A stretch of DNA of 64,000 nucleotides from Rhodanobacter sp. DHB23 (GTDB lineage: Bacteria; Pseudomonadota; Gammaproteobacteria; Xanthomonadales; Rhodanobacteraceae). The stretch lies in assembly GCF_014842975.1 (NCBI RefSeq), contig NZ_JACYXK010000019.1, positions 1 to 64,000 on the forward strand. The letters run 5' to 3'. Position numbers and translations under genes: made by a program. This document shows positions 1-5,975 of the stretch, one piece after another. Within the stretch, counting starts at the first letter, position 1, and each line of letters opens with the position of its first letter. The notes beneath the pieces were generated by a model. The model made no database searches and had not been told where the DNA came from. It saw only the letters and a list, made by a program, of their open reading frames with translations.

Positions 1-124
1 CACCGACTTGAGGAAACGTGCGTCCGGAAGAAGGGCAAGGTTGACGTGAAACCGCCAAGGATGGCGCTGCACGATCTATGAAAGCTATCGCGTAGCGCGA
101 AAGATGTCGCTTCTCAACAGCCTG

Positions 125-559
125 CTAACGCACAACATCATGCCAGCGCTCGATATGACAATTTTTGGCGTCGGGCTCGCAGACTTTTATTGAAATTTTC
201 TGGATTCTCTCGATACATACATCCTGTAGCGAACCCAGAACTTCCTTTTCAAGCGGGCAAACTTGGAAGTCGGCAAATGCCACATAAACTCGATCTTCCT
301 GCAGTTTTCTTCCCAGTGCTACGACTTCTGGATTTCCAGACTCCACGGGGTCCGGCACTACACCAAGCAGCCGTTGCGTGCCAACAGGCCAAATACGCCA
401 TTCGGGATTCCCAAAATAGCGTCCGATGCGTCCATGTACCGCAAAGCATGGGCCAGCTACCACCGGGTTACCACGACATTGCTTCAAGTCACCGGCAGAA
501 GCCTGTGCACGTGGGCACGCCAAGAGAGATGCTGCAAGAATTACTTTCCCAATTCGCAT
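125..559 (-). CDS. integron cassette protein, predicted exported, unknown function
   Basis: 144 aa, ATG start. The N-terminus (MRIGKVILAASLLACPRAQA) looks like a signal peptide with a hydrophobic stretch and a small-residue cleavage site, so the mature part of about 120 aa is probably periplasmic. It has five cysteines after the signal (QCRG, GPCF, QVCPL, DVCIE, KVCEP/NCH region), which would suit disulfides. I do not recognise a family. The gene lies in the same orientation as the other cassette genes, with its 5' end next to the attC at 570-626. Its own downstream attC is not recognisable to the left of the stop, so this may be the distal end of the array or a cassette whose attC has decayed. 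Base composition is clearly less GC-rich than the core genes. Confidence 0.6.
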   Translation of the reverse strand: MRIGKVILAASLLACPRAQASAGDLKQCRGNPVVAGPCFAVHGRIGRYFGNPEWRIWPVGTQRLLGVVPDPVESGNPEVVALGRKLQEDRVYVAFADFQVCPLEKEVLGSLQDVCIERIQKISIKVCEPDAKNCHIERWHDVVR

Positions 560-569
560 TTGTATGACG

Positions 570-626
570 GCCTAACGCTTGAGTTAAGCGGCGGCGAAGC
601 CGTCCGCCTTGAACGAATAGTTAGAC
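570..626 (-). repeat. attC recombination site 1
   Basis: 57 bp bounded by GCCTAAC (570-576) and GTTAGAC (620-626), the RYYYAAC/GTTRRRY core sites of integron attC. The interior carries inverted TTCAAGGCGG / CCGCCGCTTAA arms. It is almost identical to the five other attC sites in this array, as expected for a chromosomal integron. The stop codon of the next cassette gene (621-623) lies inside the site. Confidence 0.9.
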
Positions 627-1046
627 GTTTCCGTGGCGTTGAGCCAAGCGTACGATGGCAGTGGCGGCCGGCAGCATGAATACTGCTAGCAATGCGCCAG
701 GAAGAAAAGCTGTGAAATTACTAAATGCCTGAGGGTCAAAGAAGGCGAGGCGGTACTGCCAGAGAAGGCTTGGTACGACTGCAAGAATTAAATAAATGAA
801 GAGCTTGCGCGGACGCAACTTGCATAGAACATAGGCGGCTGGCAGACAGAGCGCAATATTGATTAGCCAATCCTGCGCGTAAACGACTGCTTTCCAGGAA
901 AGGCCCGTGACGCCATGCGTGGCTAGCCAAGAAGGAATTGGTGAGTGGACTGCGATGTAGGCCCAAGCATAAAGCAGGAAAACCATTTGCAAAATGCCGA
1001 CCACAAAGGCAACAAGAGTAGCAACAAAGAGGTTGTCAGATTTCAC
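621..1046 (-). CDS. integron cassette membrane protein, unknown function
   Basis: 141 aa. The start is GTG, with an excellent ribosome binding site (GGAGGT six bases upstream). The TAA stop is formed by the attC core, the usual arrangement in cassettes. About four hydrophobic segments are visible: residues 6-30, 58-78, 82-100 and 112-132. This makes it a small polytopic inner-membrane protein. No family recognised. The gene fills its cassette from the attC at 1065-1121 to the attC at 570-626 and has no promoter of its own that I can see, so it probably depends on array transcription from the right. Confidence 0.65.
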   Translation of the reverse strand: MKSDNLFVATLVAFVVGILQMVFLLYAWAYIAVHSPIPSWLATHGVTGLSWKAVVYAQDWLINIALCLPAAYVLCKLRPRKLFIYLILAVVPSLLWQYRLAFFDPQAFSNFTAFLPGALLAVFMLPAATAIVRLAQRHGNV

Positions 1047-1064
1047 GGAGTACCTCCAAGAAAC

Positions 1065-1121
1065 GTCTAACGCTAGAGTTAAGCGGCGGCGAAGCCGTCC
1101 GCCTTGAACGAGATGTTAGGC
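1065..1121 (-). repeat. attC recombination site 2
   Basis: 57 bp from GTCTAAC (1065-1071) to GTTAGGC (1115-1121), with the same interior as the other attC sites. It separates the cassettes carrying the genes at 621-1046 and 1116-1346. Confidence 0.9.
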
Positions 1122-1346
1122 CGGCCACGCAACATCCCAGCCGGCCTCCTTAAAAAATTGTTGGAGCTCTTGCCGATCAGCGACCCAAGAATCGAACGCA
1201 TTGTTCGCATTGGGGCCGTTTGAACCAACCCACCACTCGTAAATAAACAAGCCATCCGTACTCTCGGTATCACCCGAGACCAGCACTCGATGCTCGGCCT
1301 TTTCGCTGTTACGGATTTCTCCGATGGTATCGAGGGGGATGCGCAT
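1116..1346 (-). CDS. small integron cassette protein, unknown function
   Basis: 76 aa, soluble and acidic, ATG start only a few bases inside the cassette. The TAA stop sits in the attC core (1116-1118). The sequence includes a tryptophan-rich middle (IYEWWVGSNGPNANNAFDSW) and an amphipathic C-terminal helix (RQELQQFFKEAGWDVAW). No signal peptide, membrane segment or recognisable domain. Its exact fit between two attC sites is the main reason to treat it as a gene. No clear Shine-Dalgarno is visible. Confidence 0.55.
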   Translation of the reverse strand: MRIPLDTIGEIRNSEKAEHRVLVSGDTESTDGLFIYEWWVGSNGPNANNAFDSWVADRQELQQFFKEAGWDVAWPA

Positions 1347-1350
1347 AGTG

Positions 1351-1406
1351 GCCTAACGCTGGAATTAAGCGGCGGCGGAGCCGTCCGCTTGAATGACTGG
1401 TTAGGG
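1351..1406 (-). repeat. attC recombination site 3 (variant)
   Basis: 56 bp from GCCTAAC (1351-1357) to GTTAGGG (1400-1406). One base is missing from the CCGCCTTGAA arm and the far core ends in G instead of a pyrimidine, so it is the most divergent site together with site 6. It is still clearly homologous. Confidence 0.85.
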
Positions 1407-1586
1407 ATTTGCTGCCCGAGCGTGCCAAGGCAAACCACACGACGCCGTGCAACAGCAACGAGCCACAAACCCCACGCTTTGAAACTTGACGGCTTGCCGC
1501 AAACACCACAAGCAGACTTGCCGAAGCGAAACACTACACGACAACGCGCTGAAGAACGAAACCCACCTAGCCGCGTTGCCACACAA
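1401..1586 (-). CDS. questionable 61-aa reading frame in a very short cassette
   Basis: The cassette between attC sites 3 and 4 is only about 190 bp and holds no convincing gene. The best fit is a TTG-initiated, cysteine-rich 61-aa frame running from next to attC 4 to a TAA inside attC 3, the same arrangement as its neighbours. Codon use is not obviously coding. The cassette may be non-coding or carry a promoter or small RNA instead. Confidence 0.2.
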   Translation of the reverse strand: MCGNAARWVSFFSALSCSVSLRQVCLWCLRQAVKFQSVGFVARCCCTASCGLPWHARAANP

Positions 1587-1592
1587 GCAAAG

Positions 1593-1649
1593 GCCTAACG
1601 CCGGAGTTAAGCGGCGGCGAAGCCGTCCGCCTTGAACGAAATGTTAGGC
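1593..1649 (-). repeat. attC recombination site 4
   Basis: 57 bp from GCCTAAC (1593-1599) to GTTAGGC (1643-1649), with the consensus interior. Confidence 0.9.
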
Positions 1650-1650
1650 A

Positions 1651-1899
1651 TCATTGTGGCACCTCGCCAGAAGCACCTCTGATAGGCTTGCCGCGCCAAA
1701 TATGTGCAGCCAGCATAAGGCCGGCAGGTAGCGCGCCATATGAGCCGAACGCCGCACCCACTGCGACGCAGACAATGAAGGAAATAAGTGCACTCTTTGG
1801 CCTGCGCCGATAGAGGCCGGCAGCCAGTGGGACCAAGCCGAAAAGCAAGCCAGCGATGGCGCCCCAGGTGGCCCAACCAAGAAGCATTTCCGAAGTCAC
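1651..1899 (-). CDS. small integron cassette membrane protein
   Basis: 82 aa, GTG start preceded by GGGAG six bases upstream. An internal ATG four codons later is an alternative. Two to three hydrophobic segments (about residues 9-28, 38-54 and 56-68) with an arginine-rich loop (YRRRPKS) between the first two. It is glycine/alanine-rich and looks like a small inner-membrane protein. No family recognised. It ends two bases inside the cassette from attC 4 and starts about 18 bp from attC 5. Confidence 0.55.
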   Translation of the reverse strand: MTSEMLLGWATWGAIAGLLFGLVPLAAGLYRRRPKSALISFIVCVAVGAAFGSYGALPAGLMLAAHIWRGKPIRGASGEVPQ

Positions 1900-1917
1900 A
1901 TCATTCTCCCTGGTGAT

Positions 1918-1974
1918 GCCTAACGCTGGAGTTAAGCGGCGGCGAAGCCGTCCGCCTTGAACGAATTGTTAGGG
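1918..1974 (-). repeat. attC recombination site 5
   Basis: 57 bp from GCCTAAC (1918-1924) to GTTAGGG (1968-1974), with the consensus interior. The TAA of the neighbouring gene is at 1969-1971. Confidence 0.9.
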
Positions 1975-2322
1975 CCCATTGTTGCGGAAGTAGTTCCACA
2001 ACAACAGGGAAATTAGAAATGCAACGAACACAGCGGCGTATGAGGCAACGAGAACCCAAGAGCGATATCCCTTCGTGCGGAGATCTGGTTCCGCGAGGAG
2101 GCTATAGCGGTGCTCCTTTAGATACTTCATGTATGACGATTGGAGCGGTCCGTAGCGGGATCCAAGGATTATTGGTGGGCTGTCAGGTAGTGACTCTAGC
2201 AACTCGGGGTGAGTAGCAATGAGTTGGTCGAAGAAGCGATTGGCAACGACACGGCATGCAACAAGCAGAGCGACGACTGCAGCTCCTAGCCCGAGACTGA
2301 GATAGCCGAAGAATTGTGTCAT
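1969..2322 (-). CDS. integron cassette protein with two membrane helices
   Basis: 117 aa, ATG start a few bases from attC 6, stop inside attC 5. One hydrophobic helix at each end (about residues 5-25 and 88-109) flanks a soluble stretch of about 60 residues. That stretch holds a proline-rich turn (SLPDSPP) and a basic segment (YMKYLKEHRYS). The shape is a hairpin membrane protein with a central soluble loop. No family recognised. The gene is transcribed in the common array direction. Confidence 0.6.
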   Translation of the reverse strand: MTQFFGYLSLGLGAAVVALLVACRVVANRFFDQLIATHPELLESLPDSPPIILGSRYGPLQSSYMKYLKEHRYSLLAEPDLRTKGYRSWVLVASYAAVFVAFLISLLLWNYFRNNGP

Positions 2323-2325
2323 GGG

Positions 2326-2382
2326 CCCTAACGCTGGAGTTAAGCGGCGCCGGAGGCGTCCGCCTTGGACGAAATGTTAGGC
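2326..2382 (-). repeat. attC recombination site 6 (variant interior)
   Basis: 57 bp from CCCTAAC (2326-2332) to GTTAGGC (2376-2382). The interior has compensating changes relative to the consensus (GGCGCCGGAGGCGTCC in place of GGCGGCGAAGCCGTCC), so this is the second variant site. Confidence 0.88.
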
Positions 2383-2805
2383 ATCGCCTTTTGCCAAGGC
2401 AACGTCGCCGATTGTTAGATTGGATTGCTTTGTCCAAAGGTCTTGACGCATGGCGAGAACTGACGCCAAAAAGTTGTCTCTGCTGGGATGTTCGATAAAT
2501 GCCTTGACGCTGAGTATGACGGGCTTGGCAGCGTAGAGAATCATCTCGTGGTATTCGGCTCTCAGGTACTCAATGACGTCCGAAGAGGAATGGATGTCCG
2601 GTTGCCGACTAGACAGATACTTGATGTTCGATGGGTTGAAGTAGACATCCATGTATAGCAGGCAGGATTTGTAACGACGCTCCTTGTTCTCTAAGGCCTT
2701 GAACGAAAGTTCTTTATGCTTGGTTTGAACATTCGCGATGATGCCCCCGATGCCAATAAGTCCAAGCAATGCGAGGATAATTTCTATCGGGTTCATGGGA
2801 TGCAT
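2377..2805 (-). CDS. first cassette protein, membrane-anchored, unknown function
   Basis: 142 aa, ATG start; an internal ATG three codons in is an alternative. One N-terminal membrane helix (about residues 6-25, IEIILALLGLIGIGGIIANV) is followed by a mostly helical, charged cytoplasmic region. This is typical of the small anchored proteins of unknown function in integron arrays. The gene is nearest the attI-side junction (2813-2819), so it is the first cassette of the array and the one most likely to be expressed. Its TAA lies in attC 6. Markedly lower GC than the core genome. Confidence 0.65.
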   Translation of the reverse strand: MHPMNPIEIILALLGLIGIGGIIANVQTKHKELSFKALENKERRYKSCLLYMDVYFNPSNIKYLSSRQPDIHSSSDVIEYLRAEYHEMILYAAKPVILSVKAFIEHPSRDNFLASVLAMRQDLWTKQSNLTIGDVALAKGDA

Positions 2806-2812
2806 GCTGGAT

Positions 2813-2850
2813 GCCTAACGCTAAGTAGACCCCGGATCGGGGCATACGCA
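2813..2850 (-). other. attI-side junction of the cassette array (integrase not present)
   Basis: The core GCCTAAC (GTTAGGC on the minus strand) at 2813-2819 is followed rightward by non-attC sequence beginning GCTAAGTAGACCCC. Cassette genes point left, so this side should be attI followed by intI. The 650 bp to the right show no tyrosine-recombinase reading frame on either strand. The label attI is an inference from position. Confidence 0.5.
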
Positions 2851-3148
2851 CGGATGCTCCGCGCTTGTCTTCAACTCGTCAAGCGGTGAAATCCTGTAAG
2901 CAATCATGCACTTGCCCGGCTCCTTCCGGTGCCACACGGGGCGCGCTCGTGTGCGTATCTCGCAGAACGAGGCTTGTATGTCTTATCACCTCGAAAAAGC
3001 GGATATGCACATCTTGCCGATGCGTGCGGTCTGTTGCGTTTGGCTTCTGGCGCGCAGGATGCGCGCCTGCTGTTCGGGGCCCCTCGGCGGCGGTGAGGCG
3101 TGGACGATCAGGCCGCGCAGCGGGCATCGCCAGGGATGGCGATGCCTT

Positions 3149-3178
3149 TTCGACCGGACAGGAGTCCGGCCGAAAAGC
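3149..3178. repeat. short inverted repeat
   Basis: CTTTTCGACCGGAC and GTCCGGCCGAAAAG form a near-perfect hairpin around an AGGA loop. It lies in the same repeat block as the longer hairpin at 3275-3308. It could act as a bidirectional terminator but has no clean U-tract. Confidence 0.5.
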
Positions 3179-3274
3179 CCGGCCACGCCTCACGGACTCG
3201 GAGGGCAGAGCCTGTCCCGGACCTGATCCGGGAATGCCCGGAGAGCGCCGCCGCGGTGTGGCCTTCTCTTTCGG

Positions 3275-3308
3275 TTACTTTTCTCTTGGCCACGCAAGAG
3301 AAAAGTAA
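3275..3308. repeat. perfect 14-bp inverted repeat
   Basis: TTACTTTTCTCTTG (3275-3288), the six-base loop GCCACG, then CAAGAGAAAAGTAA (3295-3308). The arms are exactly complementary and AT-rich in an otherwise very GC-rich context. From memory, similar elements recur between genes in Xanthomonadales genomes. Function unknown. Confidence 0.75.
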
Positions 3309-3473
3309 CTCGGGCGCCGACAGGCGCACGAAACGGCTTTGTTTCTTGCGCGAGGAATTGGAGGCACTGGATGACTCGTTGCGTTCGCCTCTCCGGGGCC
3401 GCCCTGCGGGCGTTCTGCACACTGCGTGCTTGTCCAACGTTCGCCGGGATGACGGGCAAAATCAAGCCTTTCC

Positions 3474-4592
3474 TCAGCGCGGCACGCGCAATCCGCCCGG
3501 CACGCCGTCGGGGCTGAGCACCAACTGCCACAACTGATCACGCCGGCTGCGAAACACCGCGGTGGAAGCGGCAAGGTAGTAATGCCACATGCGCCGAAAC
3601 CGCTCGTCGTAATCCGCGGCGAGTTGCGGCCAGGCTGCGTCGAAGTTGGCGCGCCAGGCGCTTAGCGTGCGGTCGTAGTCGGGCCCGAAGTTGTGCCAGT
3701 CCTCGACCACGAACAGGCCTTCCAGCGCGGCCGTCACCTGGCTGGCGGCGGGGATCATCGAGTTGGGGAAGATGTATTTCTCGATCCATGGATCGGGCCG
3801 CGCCGGCGTGTTGTTGCTGCCGATGCAATGCAACAGCGAGAGGCCGCCATCCTTCAGGCAGCGCCGCACGGTTTCGAAATAGGCGCGGTAGTTGCGGCCG
3901 CCCACGTGCTCGAACATGCCGATGGAGTACACCGCGTCGAAGCGCTCGTCGAGCTCGTGGTAGTCCTGCAGGCGGATCTCGATCGGCAGGCCCCTGCACA
4001 GTTCGCGGGCGAATTCGGCCTGCTGTTCCGAGACGGTGATGCCCACGCCCTCGATGCCGTAGTTTTCCGCCGCGTACTTCAGCGCCTCGCCCCAGCCGCA
4101 GCCGATGTCCAGCACGCGCTGGCCGCGCCGCAGTTGCAGCTTGCGGCAGACGAGGTCGAGCTTGGCCGCCTGCGCGTCGTCGAGGTTGTCGGCGTGCGCC
4201 CAGTAGCCGCAGGAGTACACCAGCCGCTTGCCCAGCATGGCCTGGAACAGGTCGTTGCCGAGGTCGTAGTGCGCCTTGCCGATCTCGAAGCTGTGCTCGC
4301 CGCGTTGCAGGTTGACGAAGCGCGCCTTGAAGTGGGCGATCAGGGTGTCCAGCGTCCTGAGGTGTTCGTCGAGGCGCGAGGTGAGCAGCCGGGTCATCAG
4401 GCCGGGCAGGTCGTCCGCATCCCACCAGCCGTCCATGTAGGCCTCGCCCAGGCCCAGCGAGCCGTGCGCGAACACGCGCGCGTAGATGCGCTCGTCGTGC
4501 ACGCGGATGTCGGTGGGCGCGTCGCCATCGATGCGGATGCCGGCGTGTTGCAGCAGGTCGGCGGCGCGTTGCTGCAGCGAATCCTGGCTCAT
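3474..4592 (-). CDS. cfa: cyclopropane-fatty-acyl-phospholipid synthase
   Basis: 372 aa. It should transfer a methylene group from S-adenosylmethionine to cis double bonds of membrane phospholipid acyl chains, at the inner face of the membrane. The N-terminal third matches the Cfa lipid-binding region (GLGEAYMDGWWDADDL), followed by HYDLGNDLFQAML and YSCGYW. The SAM site is VLDIGCGWGEALKYAAENYG, and SIGMFEHVG and FPNSMIP are further family signatures. Length is close to E. coli Cfa. I chose the ATG at 4590-4592 because it overlaps the stop of the DUF190 gene by four bases (ATGA). That coupling places it as the last gene of the riboswitch-led crcB operon, which suggests membrane modification may accompany fluoride stress; this link is inference. 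Confidence 0.9.
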   Translation of the reverse strand: MSQDSLQQRAADLLQHAGIRIDGDAPTDIRVHDERIYARVFAHGSLGLGEAYMDGWWDADDLPGLMTRLLTSRLDEHLRTLDTLIAHFKARFVNLQRGEHSFEIGKAHYDLGNDLFQAMLGKRLVYSCGYWAHADNLDDAQAAKLDLVCRKLQLRRGQRVLDIGCGWGEALKYAAENYGIEGVGITVSEQQAEFARELCRGLPIEIRLQDYHELDERFDAVYSIGMFEHVGGRNYRAYFETVRRCLKDGGLSLLHCIGSNNTPARPDPWIEKYIFPNSMIPAASQVTAALEGLFVVEDWHNFGPDYDRTLSAWRANFDAAWPQLAADYDERFRRMWHYYLAASTAVFRSRRDQLWQLVLSPDGVPGGLRVPR

Positions 4593-4936
4593 GCCGAGCG
4601 CTCCTTGCCGAGCACGCCGATGCGGGCGGGTTCGCGGGCATAGACCAGCTCCACCTTGGCCTGGCGCACCAGCTCGAGCAGGGTGTCGGCCTCGCTCCCG
4701 CGCAGCAGGAACTCGATCTTCACCGGCAGGTCGTCGGCCAGTTCGAAGAAGGCTTCCTGGTGCAGCACGCCGTGGCGGCCGAAGCCGGCGATGGCGCGGA
4801 ACACCGAGCCGCCGCCGAGCTTGTGCTTCCTGGCCTGTTCCAGCAACCATTCGGACAACAGCAGGCCGTCGTGCCGCGCATGCGCGTGCGTGTAGAAGCG
4901 CAGGTAGACGCCGTCGATCAGGGTTTCCGAACTCAT
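4589..4936 (-). CDS. DUF190 family protein
   Basis: 115 aa, soluble. It matches the DUF190 family in length and motifs: YLRFYTHAHARHDGLLLSEW near the N-terminus, a GGGSVFRAIAGFGRHG core, and a C-terminal PVKIEFLL...LLELV strand-helix. Members have a ferredoxin-like/PII-like fold and are repeatedly found beside crcB, so a role in fluoride tolerance is likely, though the biochemical activity is unknown. It lies 15 bp downstream of the second crcB gene and overlaps cfa by four bases, so the four genes look like one transcript. Confidence 0.8.
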   Translation of the reverse strand: MSSETLIDGVYLRFYTHAHARHDGLLLSEWLLEQARKHKLGGGSVFRAIAGFGRHGVLHQEAFFELADDLPVKIEFLLRGSEADTLLELVRQAKVELVYAREPARIGVLGKERSA

Positions 4937-4951
4937 GTCGTCTCCTTCGAA

Positions 4952-5353
4952 TCAGTATGCGCCTGCGCGGCGGCGCAGGAGGCTTCGCACGAGGAAGATG
5001 CCGAACAGGGTGAGGGCCAGGGTGCCGAAGAGGTGGGCCGCCACGTGCAGACCAAACCACAGGTACTGTCCACGCAGGATCAAGGTATTGGCTTCGGCCG
5101 AGAAGGTGGAGAAAGTGGTGAGGCCGCCGAGGAAGCCGGTGGCGGCGAACAGGCGCACGGCCGGCGGCAGGGTCTGGAAGCGCTCGAACACGCCCATCAG
5201 GCAGCCCATCAGCAGGCCGCCGATGAGGTTGGCGGCCAGTGTGCCGGGCGGCAGGTCGGGGAAGAGGTGGTTGAGCAGCACGGCCAGCACCCAGCGCAGC
5301 CAGCAACCCAGCAGGCCGCCCAGGCCCACGGCGAGGAATCCGGGGAGGTTCAC
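4952..5353 (-). CDS. crcB: fluoride channel CrcB/Fluc, copy 2
   Basis: 133 aa, four membrane helices. Fluc proteins are dual-topology dimeric channels that let fluoride leave the cytoplasm. Signatures visible: GGLLGCWLRW (helix 1), GTLAANLIGG with the pore asparagine (helix 2), and GFLGGLTTFSTFSAE with the pore phenylalanines and the Na+-site region (helix 3). It is about 60-70% identical by eye to the paralogue just upstream (5381-5773). Two adjacent copies could form heterodimers of fixed opposite orientation or simply reflect recent duplication. Confidence 0.92.
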   Translation of the reverse strand: MNLPGFLAVGLGGLLGCWLRWVLAVLLNHLFPDLPPGTLAANLIGGLLMGCLMGVFERFQTLPPAVRLFAATGFLGGLTTFSTFSAEANTLILRGQYLWFGLHVAAHLFGTLALTLFGIFLVRSLLRRRAGAY

Positions 5354-5380
5354 GATGTTGTCTCCTGTCGATGGCGCATG

Positions 5381-5773
5381 TCAGTGCAGCACGCTGCGCA
5401 CGAGCACGATGCCGAGCATGGTCAGCGCCAGCGTGCCGGCCAGGTGCGCCATCACGTGGATGAAGGTCCACAACGACTGCCGGCGCAGCAGCAGCGTGTT
5501 GGCCTCGGCCGAGAAGGTGGAGAAGGTGGTCAGGCCGCCGAGGAAGCCGGTGGTGGCGAACAGCTGCACCGCCGGCGGTATCGCCGGGTAGTGGGCGAAC
5601 ACGGCCATCACCAGGCCCATCACGATGCCGCCGATCAGGTTGGCGGCCAGCGTGCCCAGTGGCAGGGTGGGGAACACCGGGTTCAGCAGCACGCCGAGCA
5701 TCCAGCGCAGCCAGCAGCCCAGCATGCCGCCCAGGCCCACGGCAACGAATCCAGCAAGACTCACGGTTGGCAT
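5381..5773 (-). CDS. crcB: fluoride channel CrcB/Fluc, copy 1
   Basis: 130 aa. Same four-helix architecture and signatures as copy 2: GGMLGCWLRW, GTLAANLIGG, GFLGGLTTFSTFSAE. The ATG at 5771-5773 is chosen because it is preceded by AGGAGA. A longer in-frame start upstream would run through the riboswitch and has no family support. It is the first gene after the fluoride riboswitch, 62 bp from its 3' edge, and 27 bp precede the second crcB gene. Confidence 0.92.
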   Translation of the reverse strand: MPTVSLAGFVAVGLGGMLGCWLRWMLGVLLNPVFPTLPLGTLAANLIGGIVMGLVMAVFAHYPAIPPAVQLFATTGFLGGLTTFSTFSAEANTLLLRRQSLWTFIHVMAHLAGTLALTMLGIVLVRSVLH

Positions 5774-5835
5774 CTCCTGTCTGCGTGGCGATGGTTCGCA
5801 GCGACAGGCACGCCTGCGCCGCCGGGGTCCGGTGG

Positions 5836-5925
5836 TGCAGGCATCATCAGCTTCGGCGCTTTCGCACTTGGGCGGTTCGTTCCGGCAGCCATGCTGCGCT
5901 GGAACGGGAGGCATGCCATCTCCCG
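5836..5925 (-). promoter_or_regulatory. fluoride riboswitch (crcB motif)
   Basis: On the minus strand the 5' part reads GGGAGATGGCATGCCTCCC (stem with the conserved GATG and pseudoknot loop). An extra hairpin follows (GTTCC..GGAAC), then GAACCGC, a hairpin closed by GCG/CGC, and the highly conserved 3' block GAAGCTGATGATGCCTGCA. GGCAT in the first loop is complementary to ATGCC in the 3' block, the pseudoknot of the crcB RNA class. It sits directly upstream of crcB copy 1 in the right orientation. Fluoride binding would be expected to turn on the crcB-crcB-DUF190-cfa transcript. Confidence 0.85.
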
Positions 5926-5975
5926 CATGGACCGGCATGCTAGCCGATGCGCCGCCACGCTGCCCAGCGGGGCCA

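Larger units (their letters stand above)
2820..3473. other. intergenic repeat-rich region without a supported gene
   Basis: 654 bp between the cassette array and cfa. Several overlapping open frames exist on both strands, but none has a ribosome binding site, a recognisable motif or consistent codon use. The right half contains hairpins and a segment (about 3428-3478) with partial identity to 25227-25300 (both contain GGGATGACG.GCAAAATCA), so it is assembled from dispersed intergenic repeats. I see no gene here. Confidence 0.6.

Noticed and set aside
2865-3308. Possible gene or integrase remnant to the right of the cassette array
   Set aside because: Frames on both strands lack ribosome binding sites and any recombinase motif (no RHxRY pattern); the region is made of repeats.
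3474-5471. Long minus-strand frame (665 codons) covering cfa and the region upstream
   Set aside because: Only the cfa part is protein-like. The upstream extension is an Arg/Pro-rich shadow of the DUF190 and crcB genes in another frame.
5774-5938. Longer start for crcB copy 1 (185 codons)
   Set aside because: The extension translates the fluoride riboswitch and has no match to the family; AGGAGA precedes the ATG at 5771-5773.
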